From positions 1 to 9,520 of the forward strand of contig JANNFN010000130.1 of assembly GCA_031379885.1 (NCBI GenBank): a DNA stretch of 9,520 bases. The letters are read 5' to 3'. The position numbers and the translations under genes were made by a program. Below the pieces are notes generated by a model. That model did not search any database. It was not told where the DNA came from and saw only the letters and a program-made list of their open reading frames with translations. This document shows positions 1-7,549 of the stretch, in pieces; positions within the stretch are counted from its first letter, which is position 1, and every line of letters starts with the position of its first letter. This DNA comes from Methylotenera_A sp031379885 (GTDB taxonomy: Bacteria; Pseudomonadota; Gammaproteobacteria; Burkholderiales; Methylophilaceae).

Positions 1-1093
1 GCCAAATCGGCACCACTAAAACCTGGTGTGCCACGCGCGATAATGTCGGCTTTCACATCTGGTCAATTGGCACTTTACGCATATGCACTAACAAAATTTG
101 CTCGCGACCTTTAATATCGGGCAAGCCAACCATCACTTGTCTATCAAAACGCCCTGGGCGCAATAAGGCTTTATCCAGCACATCGGCGCGGTTAGTAGCA
201 GCGATGACAATCACACCAGAATTGGCTTCAAAGCCATCCATCTCGACCAATAATTGATTCAATGTTTGTTCGCGCTCATCGTTACCGCCGCCAGTACCTG
301 CGCCACGGCTGCGTCCTACCGCATCAATTTCATCGATAAATATAATGCAAGGCGCATTTTTCTTTGCAGTTTCAAACATATCTCTTACGCGCGATGCGCC
401 TACGCCAACGAACATTTCGACGAAATCGGAACCTGAAATAGTAAAGAATGGCACTTTTGCCTCACCTGCGATGGCGCGTGCAAGCAAGGTTTTACCTGTA
501 CCAGGTGGACCTACCAGCAAAACGCCACGTGGAATACGGCCGCCGAGCTTTTGAAATTTGCTTGGTTCACGTAAAAATTCAACTAATTCAACTACTTCTT
601 CTTTGGCTTCGTCGCAACCTGCAACATCCGCAAATGTCGTTTGATTTGAGTTTTCGTCTAACTGACGCGCTTTACTTTTGCCAAATGAGAATGGTCCGCC
701 GCCCTTGCCGCCACCTTGCATTTGGCGCATAAAGAATATCCATACACCAATGAGTAAAATCATTGGGAACCAAGACATGAAAATTTCGAGCAATACTGAA
801 CGTTGTTGCTCAGCCTTCGCTTCCACCGCAACATTGTATTTAAGTAGGTCGTTTACCATCCACAAATCACTTGGCGCATAAGTGCTAAATTCTTTGCCAT
901 CTTGCGTTTTACCACGCACGACATGACCATCGATTTGCACGCTAGCAACTCGTCCGTCTTTCACTTCTTGCATAAATTGTGAGTACACAATTTGATTGTC
1001 GGCCTTGCTTTGGCCAGTGAATTGGTTAAACACAGTCATCAGCACTAATGCCACCACTAACCAAATTGCGATACTTTTTGCGATATTATTCAA
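1..1093 (-). CDS. ftsH: ATP-dependent zinc metalloprotease FtsH, 5' part, frame broken near base 60
   Basis: FtsH is the hexameric inner-membrane AAA+ protease that extracts and degrades damaged membrane proteins and some soluble regulators. The open frame gives 346 residues. They show a membrane helix at about 5-24, a periplasmic domain, and a second helix at about 101-122 ending in the family signature FFMRQMQGGG. The AAA domain follows, with Walker A GPPGTGKT (195-202), pore FVG (228-230), Walker B IIFIDEIDA (250-258) and second region of homology with arginines R312 and R315. After VPI (341-343) the frame runs into TGA at 55-53. The expected continuation (DVKAD, then ARGTPGFSGADLA) is encoded in the -1 frame from 59 down to base 1. 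The HEXXH zinc protease domain lies beyond the window. The start is TTG at 1093-1091, preceded by AAGGA seven bases upstream; no in-frame ATG gives a full first helix. It lies 84 bp after rlmE, as is usual. Identity is certain; intactness is not. Confidence 0.95.
53..67 (-). other. ftsH: apparent -1 base frameshift in ftsH
   Basis: On the minus strand the codons read CCA ATT GAC CAG ATG TGA. Adding one base, for example a third C to the CC at 62-61, gives P-I-D-P-D-V-K and then the canonical FtsH sequence to the window edge. The protein alignment therefore needs exactly one missing base between about 67 and 57. I see no heptameric slippery sequence of the X XXY YYZ type that would suggest programmed -1 frameshifting. 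A sequencing or assembly indel, or a real mutation, is more likely. Confidence 0.85.
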
Positions 1094-1105
1094 TTGCTAT
1101 TCCTT
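1091..1105 (-). promoter_or_regulatory. ftsH ribosome binding site with TTG start
   Basis: AAGGA at 1105-1101 lies seven bases upstream of the TTG at 1093-1091. This spacing fixes the non-ATG start. The next residues, NNIAKS and the hydrophobic helix, match the N-termini of betaproteobacterial FtsH proteins. Confidence 0.75.
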
Positions 1106-1125
1106 AAACTAGAGGCTTTACTAAT

Positions 1126-1153
1126 TTTATACCTAATTGATGGCGTTTGTTAG
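1126..1153 (-). promoter_or_regulatory. candidate sigma-70 promoter of ftsH
   Basis: In the rlmE-ftsH gap the minus strand carries CTAACA (1153-1148), 16 bases, then TATAAA (1131-1126). The -35 matches consensus at 4 of 6 positions and the -10 at 5 of 6. Transcription would start near 1119 and leave a short leader containing the ribosome binding site. I see no clear heat-shock (sigma-32) promoter in the gap. Read-through from rlmE is also possible. Confidence 0.35.
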
Positions 1154-1177
1154 TGAAACAGAATCACTTAACTCACC

Positions 1178-1795
1178 TTATTTACGCTTTAAACCTAATA
1201 AGTAAACCTCGCTACTGCGGTCACGTGAGGCTTTTGGTTTACGCGTCACCACTTTCTCGAATCTTTGTCGCATGATTTTTACAATTTCATCAAAACCGCT
1301 ACCGATGAAAACTTTGACCAGAAAATTACCACCTGGTTTCAACCATTCGCTACTAAATTCAAGCGCCAGCTCGGTTAAATACGCTGCGCCTGCTTGGTCA
1401 ACATCTTTTACTCCACTTATATTGGGTGCCATATCGGCAATTACAAGGTCTACTGGCTTATTATTTAGTGCTGTTAGCAAGTGCTTTAATACAGCTTCTT
1501 CGCGAAAATCTCCTTGAATAAACTCAACGCCCGCAATGCCCGTCATGTCTAAAATATCCAACGCAATTACTTTGCCGTTACCTTTTAAGCGCTGCACCGC
1601 CACTTGAGACCAACTGCCAGGCGTGGAACCTAAATCCACAATGGTCATGCCAGGCTTGATAAGCTTATCTTTATCGTCGATTTCGATTAGCTTATAGGCC
1701 GCGCGGGCTCTATAGCCTTCTTTTTGCGCGCGTTTGACGAACTCATCATTCAGATGTTCTTGCATCCAAGCTTTGCTTGTTCGACTAACTTTCAT
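1178..1795 (-). CDS. rlmE: 23S rRNA (uridine-2'-O-)-methyltransferase RlmE (FtsJ/RrmJ)
   Basis: RlmE uses S-adenosylmethionine to 2'-O-methylate a uridine in the A-loop of 23S rRNA (U2552 in E. coli numbering), a late step in 50S maturation. The 205-residue protein is close to the 209 of E. coli. The Rossmann SAM-binding motif DLGSTPG is at 54-60, with D80 following. The residues corresponding to the E. coli catalytic K38-D124-K164-E199 set are all present with a constant offset of three: K35 (AAYKL), D121 (ADMAPN), K161 (LVKVF) and E196 (SSEVYL). The ATG at 1795-1793 gives the usual N-terminus; the Shine-Dalgarno sequence in front of it is poor. The gene is divergent from yhbY, with 52 bp between start codons, and lies upstream of ftsH in the same direction. 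The rlmE-ftsH pair is conserved in many proteobacteria. Confidence 0.97.
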   Translation of the reverse strand: MKVSRTSKAWMQEHLNDEFVKRAQKEGYRARAAYKLIEIDDKDKLIKPGMTIVDLGSTPGSWSQVAVQRLKGNGKVIALDILDMTGIAGVEFIQGDFREEAVLKHLLTALNNKPVDLVIADMAPNISGVKDVDQAGAAYLTELALEFSSEWLKPGGNFLVKVFIGSGFDEIVKIMRQRFEKVVTRKPKASRDRSSEVYLLGLKRK

Positions 1796-1813
1796 GGACT
1801 ATTGGGTTTCATA

Positions 1814-1840
1814 TTGAAATAAGGTGCTTCATGGTAAAAT
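1814..1840 (+). promoter_or_regulatory. extended -10 promoter of yhbY, probably leaderless
   Basis: TTGAAA (1814-1819) is followed after 15 bases by TAAAAT (1835-1840). TG at 1832-1833 sits in the extended -10 position. The expected start of transcription, about seven bases after the -10, falls at 1847-1848, exactly on the ATG of yhbY. There is no Shine-Dalgarno sequence before that ATG, which fits a leaderless mRNA. The short 15-base spacer is tolerable with an extended -10. Confidence 0.5.
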
Positions 1841-1847
1841 GACGGTT

Positions 1848-2156
1848 ATGAAACTAAATACTAAACAAATCGCGCATCTGCGCGGCTTAGCGCATAGCTT
1901 AAGCCCTGTTGTGATGATTGGCAATAACGGATTGACTGAAAATGTCATTAAAGAAATTGAGCTGAATTTAAACGCGCATGAGCTGATTAAAATTCAAGTG
2001 GCTGGTGATGACCGAGATGCGCGTAAAGCCATGTATGCGGATATTTGCACTAAAACAAATGCAGTTGCTGTGCATCATATTGGTAAACAATTAGTGGTTT
2101 ATCGCACCAGCGAAACAGTGAAAGAAAAAGCAAAAATCAATATTCCGAAGCTTTAA
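1848..2156 (+). CDS. yhbY: YhbY-family CRM-domain RNA-binding protein
   Basis: YhbY is a small single-domain CRM protein with a KH-like fold. In E. coli it associates with pre-50S ribosomal particles. From the ATG at 1848 the protein has 102 residues against 97 in E. coli. It shows the N-terminal pattern TKQxxHLRGLAH, the glycine-rich RNA-contact loop GNNG (25-28) followed by LTE, the HELIK segment, and the C-terminal IGKQLVVYR (78-86). The frame stays open upstream to a GTG at 1824 and an ATG at 1839. The 1848 start is chosen because its first residues (MKLNTKQ) align with E. coli MNLSTKQ and because the upstream codons overlap the promoter. It is the only plus-strand gene here. It diverges from rlmE, another 50S assembly factor, and converges on the DUF4149 gene. 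Confidence 0.93.
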   Translation: MKLNTKQIAHLRGLAHSLSPVVMIGNNGLTENVIKEIELNLNAHELIKIQVAGDDRDARKAMYADICTKTNAVAVHHIGKQLVVYRTSETVKEKAKINIPKL

Positions 2157-2168
2157 TGCATTTAAAGC
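2150..2168. terminator. weak hairpin at the end of yhbY
   Basis: GCTTTAA (2150-2156, including the yhbY stop codon) and TTAAAGC (2162-2168) form a perfect 7-bp AT-rich inverted repeat with a 5-base loop. A palindrome, AGCATATGCT, follows at 2166-2175. Neither strand has a T-run after the hairpin, so it is a poor intrinsic terminator. It may simply mark the convergent boundary with the DUF4149 gene. The 58 bp between the two stops hold nothing else I can name. Confidence 0.25.
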
Positions 2169-2214
2169 ATATGCTCTGCAACCCAACATCTATGCGGCTA
2201 CTAGGGCAATGCTT

Positions 2215-2652
2215 TTAGCGTGCTTTAAGCACTAAAACAAAACCAAGCAAACATTCCACCAAATACGCCACGCTGGCGATACCGTGCCATTTACCAAATC
2301 GGTCTGCGAATACGCTGTGCATCACATCGGCGGGCATCGCGTCGGCTTTAAGTTGTGCCAAGATGGGCTGAATACCAAAATAGCCTGCAAGTACCAATAA
2401 CAACATCGCAAAAGCTGCCCAAAAAAAGCTTTGTTTAAGTGCACCAGTACCGTAATCCATTAAGCGCTGAATTAGCAAATAGAAACCGCTAGCCATGCCA
2501 ATGTAACTGACAATGGTGAATAACTGCCCCGCTACACTACCAAATAATTGTTTATCTTGTAGTGCGCCATTTAAAACATAAACGTTAAAGCCTGTCGCCC
2601 ATAACGCGCCTACCCATAAAGTAATGACAATTAAATTTAAGCGAGAAAGCAT
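2215..2652 (-). CDS. DUF4149-family four-helix membrane protein
   Basis: The function of this family is not established. The 145 residues form about four hydrophobic segments (roughly 4-26, 41-62, 74-96 and 122-143) with short loops, so it is an inner-membrane protein. The DRFGKWHG stretch (117-124) just before the last helix contains the Trp-His pair typical of DUF4149 proteins (related to TMEM205-like proteins). The N-terminal TLWVGALWATGF is also characteristic. The ATG at 2652-2650 lies 2 bp after the greA stop with no good ribosome binding site, so translation is probably coupled to greA. This position next to greA is common in betaproteobacteria, which supports a real gene but says little about its role. 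The assignment comes from motif and context recognition, without a profile search. Confidence 0.85.
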   Translation of the reverse strand: MLSRLNLIVITLWVGALWATGFNVYVLNGALQDKQLFGSVAGQLFTIVSYIGMASGFYLLIQRLMDYGTGALKQSFFWAAFAMLLLVLAGYFGIQPILAQLKADAMPADVMHSVFADRFGKWHGIASVAYLVECLLGFVLVLKAR

Positions 2653-2654
2653 AA

Positions 2655-3137
2655 TCAGATGTAAAGCACTTCTAGCACTTCGTATTCTTTAATTCCGCCT
2701 GGCGCAGCCACTTCAGCCACATCGCCTGCAGATTTACCTATCAGTGCGCGCGCGATTGGTGAGCCAACAGAGATTTTCCCGCCTTTAATATCGGCTTCAT
2801 CTTCACCCACGATTTGATAAGTTTTGTTGTCGCCCGATTCTAAATCCTCAATATTCACCGTTGCCCCAAACACTACGCGGCCTTCAGCATTGAGTGTTTT
2901 TGGGTCAATCACAAACAAATTGGAAAGTTTTGACTCTAGCTCGGCTATGCGACCTTCAATAAAGCTTTGTTTTTCTTTGGCGGCTTCGTATTCCGCATTT
3001 TCAGATAAATCGCCCTGCGCACGCGCTTCTGCTATCGCTTGAATCACACTGGGGCGATCGACGCTACGCAGGCGCGCTAGTTCCGCTTTCATCAGCTCTG
3101 CGCCTTTAATAGTCACTGGAATTTGATTTAATGCCAT
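2655..3137 (-). CDS. greA: transcription elongation factor GreA
   Basis: GreA enters the RNA polymerase secondary channel and stimulates cleavage of backtracked RNA, rescuing stalled complexes. The 160 residues fit the family (158 in E. coli). The N-terminal coiled coil spans about 12-75, with the tip motif GDLSENAEY at 42-50. It includes the acidic residues D43 and E46, equivalent to E. coli D41 and E44, which hold the catalytic Mg2+. The C-terminal FKBP-like domain carries the signature GSPIARALIGKSAGD (125-139). The ATG at 3137-3135 has AAGG at 3148-3145, spaced seven bases. The gene follows carB after 72 bp but is separated from it by a strong terminator, so it probably has its own promoter near the carB 3' end. 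The DUF4149 gene follows directly. Confidence 0.97.
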   Translation of the reverse strand: MALNQIPVTIKGAELMKAELARLRSVDRPSVIQAIAEARAQGDLSENAEYEAAKEKQSFIEGRIAELESKLSNLFVIDPKTLNAEGRVVFGATVNIEDLESGDNKTYQIVGEDEADIKGGKISVGSPIARALIGKSAGDVAEVAAPGGIKEYEVLEVLYI

Positions 3138-3150
3138 GTTAAAACCTTAC

Positions 3151-3184
3151 AAAAAAAATAAACCACACTCAATTGAGCGTGGTT
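3151..3184 (-). terminator. intrinsic terminator between carB and greA
   Basis: On the minus strand AACCACGCTC, loop AATT, GAGTGTGGTT form a 10-bp stem with a single G-U wobble. It is followed at once by TATTTTTTTT (3160-3151). On the plus strand the wobble becomes an A-C mismatch and the T-run is missing, so the element acts on minus-strand transcripts. It ends transcription of carAB about 25 bases after the carB stop. Its T-run lies only two bases from the greA ribosome binding site, so it could also terminate early any transcript that starts within the carB tail. Confidence 0.9.
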
Positions 3185-3201
3185 TTGAATAGTTAAACTT
3201 A

Positions 3202-3230
3202 AGTGTATTTTAAACTAGCTTTTTGTGCAA
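3202..3230 (-). promoter_or_regulatory. candidate greA promoter inside the carB 3' end
   Basis: TTGCAC (3230-3225), 17 bases, then TACACT (3207-3202) lies across the carB stop codon. The -35 matches consensus at 3 of 6 positions, including the leading TTG; the -10 matches at 4 of 6. The start would be near 3195, placing the terminator hairpin within the first 45 nt of the transcript. It is weak by sequence alone, and proposed mainly because the terminator leaves greA needing its own promoter or read-through. Confidence 0.3.
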
Positions 3231-6200
3231 GTCTTGAATCGATTCGACATTCAACTCTTGCATATGCGCCATACCTATACATGCTGCTTTAGCCCCCGCC
3301 AGCGTTGTGTAATAAGTGACTTTATTCTGCAACGCGCTACGACGAATCTCATAAGAATCGGCCACTGCCTTTTTGTCTTCGGTCACATTCACAATAAAGC
3401 TAATTTCGTTGTTTTTAATCATATCCACCACATGCGGGCGACCTTCAGCCACTTTATTCACAGGCGTTACGCTTAAACCATGCCCCATTAGGGCTTTGGC
3501 AGTGCCTTTTGTCGCAACTAGTGTAAAGCCCAATTTTGCCAAATCTTGCGCAATATCCACCACTTTTTGGTGATCTTCATTACGTACGCTAATAAACGCA
3601 CGCCCACCTTTTGGCAACTTGGCAGATGCGGCCAGTTGCGACTTCACAAACGCTTCTGCAAAGGTCGCGCCGACGCCCATGACTTCGCCCGTCGATTTCA
3701 TTTCAGGCCCAAGTATCGTATCCACGCCTGGGAACTTGATGAATGGAAACACAGCCTCTTTCACTGAGAAATATGGCGGAATCACTTCTTTAGTGACGCC
3801 TTGCGATTTCAAGCTTTGCCCCGCCATGCAACGCGCAGCGATTTTTGCTAGTTGCAAACCGCATGCTTTTGACACAAATGGAACAGTTCTTGATGCGCGC
3901 GGATTCACTTCCAACACATAAACTGTTTCGCCCTGAATAGCGAATTGCACGTTCATTAAACCTTTAACTCCTAACGCCAGCGCCATTTTCACGGTCTGCT
4001 CACGCAACACATCTTGCAAGGTTTTGCTTAAGCTATATGGTGGCAATGAACAGGCAGAATCGCCCGAGTGCACGCCCGCTTGCTCCACGTGTTGCATAAT
4101 GCCGCCGATGAGCACTTCGCTACCATCGCAAATTGCATCAACGTCGATTTCAATGGCATCGTTCAAAAAACGATCCAACAAAACGGGCGAATCATTAGAA
4201 ACCTTTACCGCCTCACGCATATAGCGCTCTAATTGGCTTTGTTCATGCACGATTTCCATGGCACGGCCGCCCAACACATAGCTTGGACGCACCACCAATG
4301 GGTAGCCAATCTCATCAGCTGCAATTAATGCCGCTTCTGGTGTTCGCGCTGTGCGATTAGGTGGCTGTTTTAGGCCTAAGTCTTGGATTAATTTTTGAAA
4401 ACGCTCTCGGTCTTCCGCGCGATCGATTGCGTCTGGTGTGGTACCGATAATTGGTACGCCCGCTTTTTCTAGCGCACGCGCGAGTTTAAGCGGCGTTTGA
4501 CCGCCATATTGCACAATCACACCAACTGGTTTTTCAATATGTACAATTTCCAACACGTCTTCTAGCGTCACTGGCTCGAAATACAGTCTATCTGAAGTGT
4601 CGTAATCGGTCGAAACCGTTTCAGGATTACAGTTCACCATAATGGTTTCATAGCCATCATCACGCATAGCAAACGCCGCATGTACGCAGCAGTAATCAAA
4701 CTCAATGCCTTGACCAATTCTATTAGGCCCGCCACCTAGCACCATGATTTTCTTTTTATCACTTGGCTTCGATTCGCATTCTTCTTCATAGCTGGAATAC
4801 ATGTACGCAGTATTCGTCGCAAACTCAGCCGCGCAAGTATCCACGCGCTTGTAGACAGGACGTACATTTAAGGCTTGGCGGTAAGCGCGCACAGCGTGCT
4901 GATCGGTTTCCAATAACTTGGCCAACCGTCTATCAGAAAATCCGCGACGTTTAAGTTGGAATAGCGCATCTTTGTTGAGGTCGGCGATATGCGCGCCTTT
5001 TAGGGCCGCTTCACGGTCAATAATGTCTTTAATTTGCGCCAAAAACCAGTGGTCAATTTTTGAGATATTGAACACCTGCTCAATCGTCATGCCACATCTG
5101 AATGCGTCGCCCACGTACCAAATGCGCTCTGGGCCTGGTTCACCCATTTCTTTAGTAATGCGATCTAAATCGGTAGTGATTGGGTCTAGGCCATCCACGC
5201 CAACTTCTAAGCCGCGTAAGGCTTTTTGGAACGACTCCTGAAACGTACGCCCAATGGCCATCACTTCACCGACCGATTTCATTTGCGTAGTCAAACGTGA
5301 GTCCGCTTGCGGGAATTTCTCAAAAGCAAAACGCGGTATCTTAGTTACTACGTAATCAATTGAAGGCTCAAACGAAGCTGGTGTTTGGCCGCCTGTAATG
5401 TCATTTTTAAGCTCATCCAAAGTAAAGCCCACCGCCAATTTTGCAGCCACCTTTGCAATCGGGAATCCAGTCGCTTTCGAGGCCAGCGCGCTTGAACGCG
5501 ATACACGTGGATTCATCTCAATGACAATCATACGACCATCGTCAGGATTGATAGCAAACTGCACGTTCGAGCCGCCAGTATCCACGCCAATCTCGCGCAG
5601 CACCGCTAACGAGGCGTTACGCATAATTTGGTACTCTTTATCGGTCAGCGTTTGTGCAGGTGCAACGGTAATTGAGTCACCTGTGTGCACACCCATTGGG
5701 TCTAAATTCTCAATCGAGCAGATAATGATGCAGTTATCGGCTTTGTCACGCACCACTTCCATTTCATACTCTTTCCAGCCGAGCATGGATTCTTCAATCA
5801 GTAATTCTTTAGTCGGCGAAGCATCTAAACCGCGCTCACAAATGGTAATGAATTCTTCGCGGTTATAGGCAATACCACCGCCACTACCACCCATGGTGAA
5901 CGATGGCCGAATAATAGCTGGATAACCAATACTGGCCTGCACTTGCAAGGCCTCTTCCATGCTATGAGCTATGCTTGAACGTGCTGAACCCAAACCGATT
6001 TTGGTCATGGCTTCTTTAAATTTTTGGCGATCTTCGGCCTTATCAATCGCTTCTTTACTTGCGCCAATCAGCTCAACATTATATTTAGCCAACACACCGT
6101 GCTTGTCTAAATCAAGCGCACAATTCAGCGCAGTTTGGCCACCCATAGTTGGCAACAGCGCATCCGGCTTTTCCTTTGCGATAATTTTTTCCACCACTTG

Positions 6201-6413
6201 CCAAGTAATTGGTTCGATATAGGTCGCATCTGCCATTTCAGGGTCAGTCATAATCGTGGCAGGATTAGAGTTAACCAAGATGACGCGGTAACCTTCTTCG
6301 CGCAACGCTTTGCACGCTTGCGCGCCAGAGTAATCGAACTCACAGGCTTGACCAATCACAATTGGGCCAGCACCAATGATTAGAATAGATTTAATGTCGG
6401 TACGCTTAGCCAT
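3210..6413 (-). CDS. carB: carbamoyl-phosphate synthetase large subunit CarB
   Basis: CarB makes carbamoyl phosphate from bicarbonate, two ATP and ammonia tunnelled from CarA, feeding both pyrimidine and arginine synthesis. The 1067 residues (1073 in E. coli) show two tandem ATP-grasp units. The carboxyphosphate domain (about 1-400) has R129, R169, E215, E299, N301 and R303 at the E. coli positions. An oligomerisation region follows to about 545, then the carbamoyl-phosphate domain (about 550-930). The MGS-like allosteric domain is at about 935-1067. Ornithine-site residues corresponding to E. coli E783, D791 and E892 are E777, D785 and E886. The IMP/UMP-site equivalents T968, T971, K987, N1009 and T1011 are also present, so allosteric control is probably intact. 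The ATG overlaps the carA stop by one base (TAATG), with AGGAAG seven bases upstream, so the two subunits are made together. Confidence 0.98.
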   Translation of the reverse strand: MAKRTDIKSILIIGAGPIVIGQACEFDYSGAQACKALREEGYRVILVNSNPATIMTDPEMADATYIEPITWQVVEKIIAKEKPDALLPTMGGQTALNCALDLDKHGVLAKYNVELIGASKEAIDKAEDRQKFKEAMTKIGLGSARSSIAHSMEEALQVQASIGYPAIIRPSFTMGGSGGGIAYNREEFITICERGLDASPTKELLIEESMLGWKEYEMEVVRDKADNCIIICSIENLDPMGVHTGDSITVAPAQTLTDKEYQIMRNASLAVLREIGVDTGGSNVQFAINPDDGRMIVIEMNPRVSRSSALASKATGFPIAKVAAKLAVGFTLDELKNDITGGQTPASFEPSIDYVVTKIPRFAFEKFPQADSRLTTQMKSVGEVMAIGRTFQESFQKALRGLEVGVDGLDPITTDLDRITKEMGEPGPERIWYVGDAFRCGMTIEQVFNISKIDHWFLAQIKDIIDREAALKGAHIADLNKDALFQLKRRGFSDRRLAKLLETDQHAVRAYRQALNVRPVYKRVDTCAAEFATNTAYMYSSYEEECESKPSDKKKIMVLGGGPNRIGQGIEFDYCCVHAAFAMRDDGYETIMVNCNPETVSTDYDTSDRLYFEPVTLEDVLEIVHIEKPVGVIVQYGGQTPLKLARALEKAGVPIIGTTPDAIDRAEDRERFQKLIQDLGLKQPPNRTARTPEAALIAADEIGYPLVVRPSYVLGGRAMEIVHEQSQLERYMREAVKVSNDSPVLLDRFLNDAIEIDVDAICDGSEVLIGGIMQHVEQAGVHSGDSACSLPPYSLSKTLQDVLREQTVKMALALGVKGLMNVQFAIQGETVYVLEVNPRASRTVPFVSKACGLQLAKIAARCMAGQSLKSQGVTKEVIPPYFSVKEAVFPFIKFPGVDTILGPEMKSTGEVMGVGATFAEAFVKSQLAASAKLPKGGRAFISVRNEDHQKVVDIAQDLAKLGFTLVATKGTAKALMGHGLSVTPVNKVAEGRPHVVDMIKNNEISFIVNVTEDKKAVADSYEIRRSALQNKVTYYTTLAGAKAACIGMAHMQELNVESIQDLHKKLV

Positions 6414-7549
6414 TACGCTACTTCCTTTTTCTGCATAAGCGTTATAAATTGATCAAACAAGTAACTCATTTCATGCGGGCCTGGGCTGGCTTCTGGGTGA
6501 CCTTGAAAGCTAAATGCAGGCTTGTCGGTACGCGCAATGCCTTGCAAACTGCCGTCGAATAGAGAAATGTGCGTGATTTTTACATTTTTCGGTAATGTGT
6601 TTGGGTCGGCTGCAAAGCCGTGATTTTGGCTGGTAATATACACACGCTTAGTTGCGATATCTTGCACTGGATGATTGGCGCCGTGATGACCAAATTTCAT
6701 TTTCATGGTTTTTGCGCCACTTGCCAACGCCAATAACTGATGTCCCAAACAAATACCAAAAGTGGGGATGCCTGTATCCACTAGCGTTTTAATTGCTGTG
6801 ACCGCGTAATCACAGGGTTCAGGATCGCCTGGGCCGTTAGACAAAAAGATACCATCTGGTTTAAATTTTAGCGCCTCTTCTGCAGAAGCCTGCGCTGGCA
6901 ATACCGTCACTTTGCAGCCGCGCGTGACTAGCATACGCAAAATATTGCGCTTAACCCCGTAATCAAAAGCAACTACATGGAATTTAGAATCCGGTGCTTT
7001 TGTGTAACCTTTACTCAGCGCCCATTCACCATCTGTAAATTCATACGCTTTCTTACAGCTCACCACTTTGGCTAAATCCATACCCGCCAAGCCAGGGAAA
7101 TTTTTTGCAAGTTTTAAAGATTCCACTTCGTCGACTTTCCCAGCCATAATGCAACCTGCTTGTGCGCCTTTTTCACGCAAAATTCGCGTCAGTTTGCGCG
7201 TGTCAATATCAGCAATGGCGACGATATTATTGGCCACTAAATATTGTGGAAGGGTTTGTGTGCTACGAAAATTAGATTCTAACAATGGCAAATCGCGAAT
7301 AATTAAACCAGCCGCGCATACCTTTCCTGATTCAACATCTTCGGGATTGGTGCCTGTGTTACCAATATGCGGATATGTCAGTGTGACGATTTGTTCAGTG
7401 TAGGATGGATCGGTGAGGATTTCTTGGTAGCCAGTCATGCTGGTGTTAAACACTACCTCGCCAACCGTGTGGCCAGATGCGCCAATTGAGATGCCATGAA
7501 AAACAGTTCCATCTGCTAACACTAAAATGGCTGGAATTGTTTTTGACAC
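6413..7549 (-). CDS. carA: carbamoyl-phosphate synthetase small subunit CarA (glutaminase)
   Basis: CarA hydrolyses glutamine and passes ammonia to CarB. The 378 residues (382 in E. coli) comprise the N-terminal small-subunit domain (about 1-150, with FNTSMTGYQEILTDPSY at 34-50) and a C-terminal class I glutamine amidotransferase domain (about 190-375). The catalytic triad is visible: C267 in GICLGHQ, and H351 and E353 in FQGHPE. The oxyanion and substrate motifs SNGPGDP (237-243) and SQNHGFA (307-313) are also present. The start is GTG at 7549-7547, preceded by a strong AAGGAG at 7562-7557 with a seven-base gap. The next residues, SKTIPAILVLADG, match family N-termini. It is the first gene of the carAB operon, behind its own promoter and a structured leader. 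Confidence 0.98.
   Translation of the reverse strand: MSKTIPAILVLADGTVFHGISIGASGHTVGEVVFNTSMTGYQEILTDPSYTEQIVTLTYPHIGNTGTNPEDVESGKVCAAGLIIRDLPLLESNFRSTQTLPQYLVANNIVAIADIDTRKLTRILREKGAQAGCIMAGKVDEVESLKLAKNFPGLAGMDLAKVVSCKKAYEFTDGEWALSKGYTKAPDSKFHVVAFDYGVKRNILRMLVTRGCKVTVLPAQASAEEALKFKPDGIFLSNGPGDPEPCDYAVTAIKTLVDTGIPTFGICLGHQLLALASGAKTMKMKFGHHGANHPVQDIATKRVYITSQNHGFAADPNTLPKNVKITHISLFDGSLQGIARTDKPAFSFQGHPEASPGPHEMSYLFDQFITLMQKKEVA

Noticed and set aside
53..70. Programmed -1 ribosomal frameshifting in ftsH
   Set aside because: No slippery heptamer is present at the junction, and I know of no recoding at this place in FtsH; an indel is the simpler reading.
1155..1171. Short inverted repeat after rlmE (AGTGA ... 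TCACT)
   Set aside because: The stem is only five base pairs with no T-run on the minus strand, so it is not a credible terminator.
1824..1847. Longer yhbY start at GTG 1824 or ATG 1839
   Set aside because: The extra residues do not match YhbY homologues and their codons overlap the predicted -10 element; the ATG at 1848 aligns with the family start.
5398..5868. A 156-residue plus-strand open frame within carB
   Set aside because: It is antisense to the conserved N-terminal ATP-grasp domain of CarB, has composition expected of a reverse reading frame, and has no ribosome binding site or family resemblance. The other plus-strand frames inside ftsH, rlmE, greA, carB and carA are rejected for the same reason.
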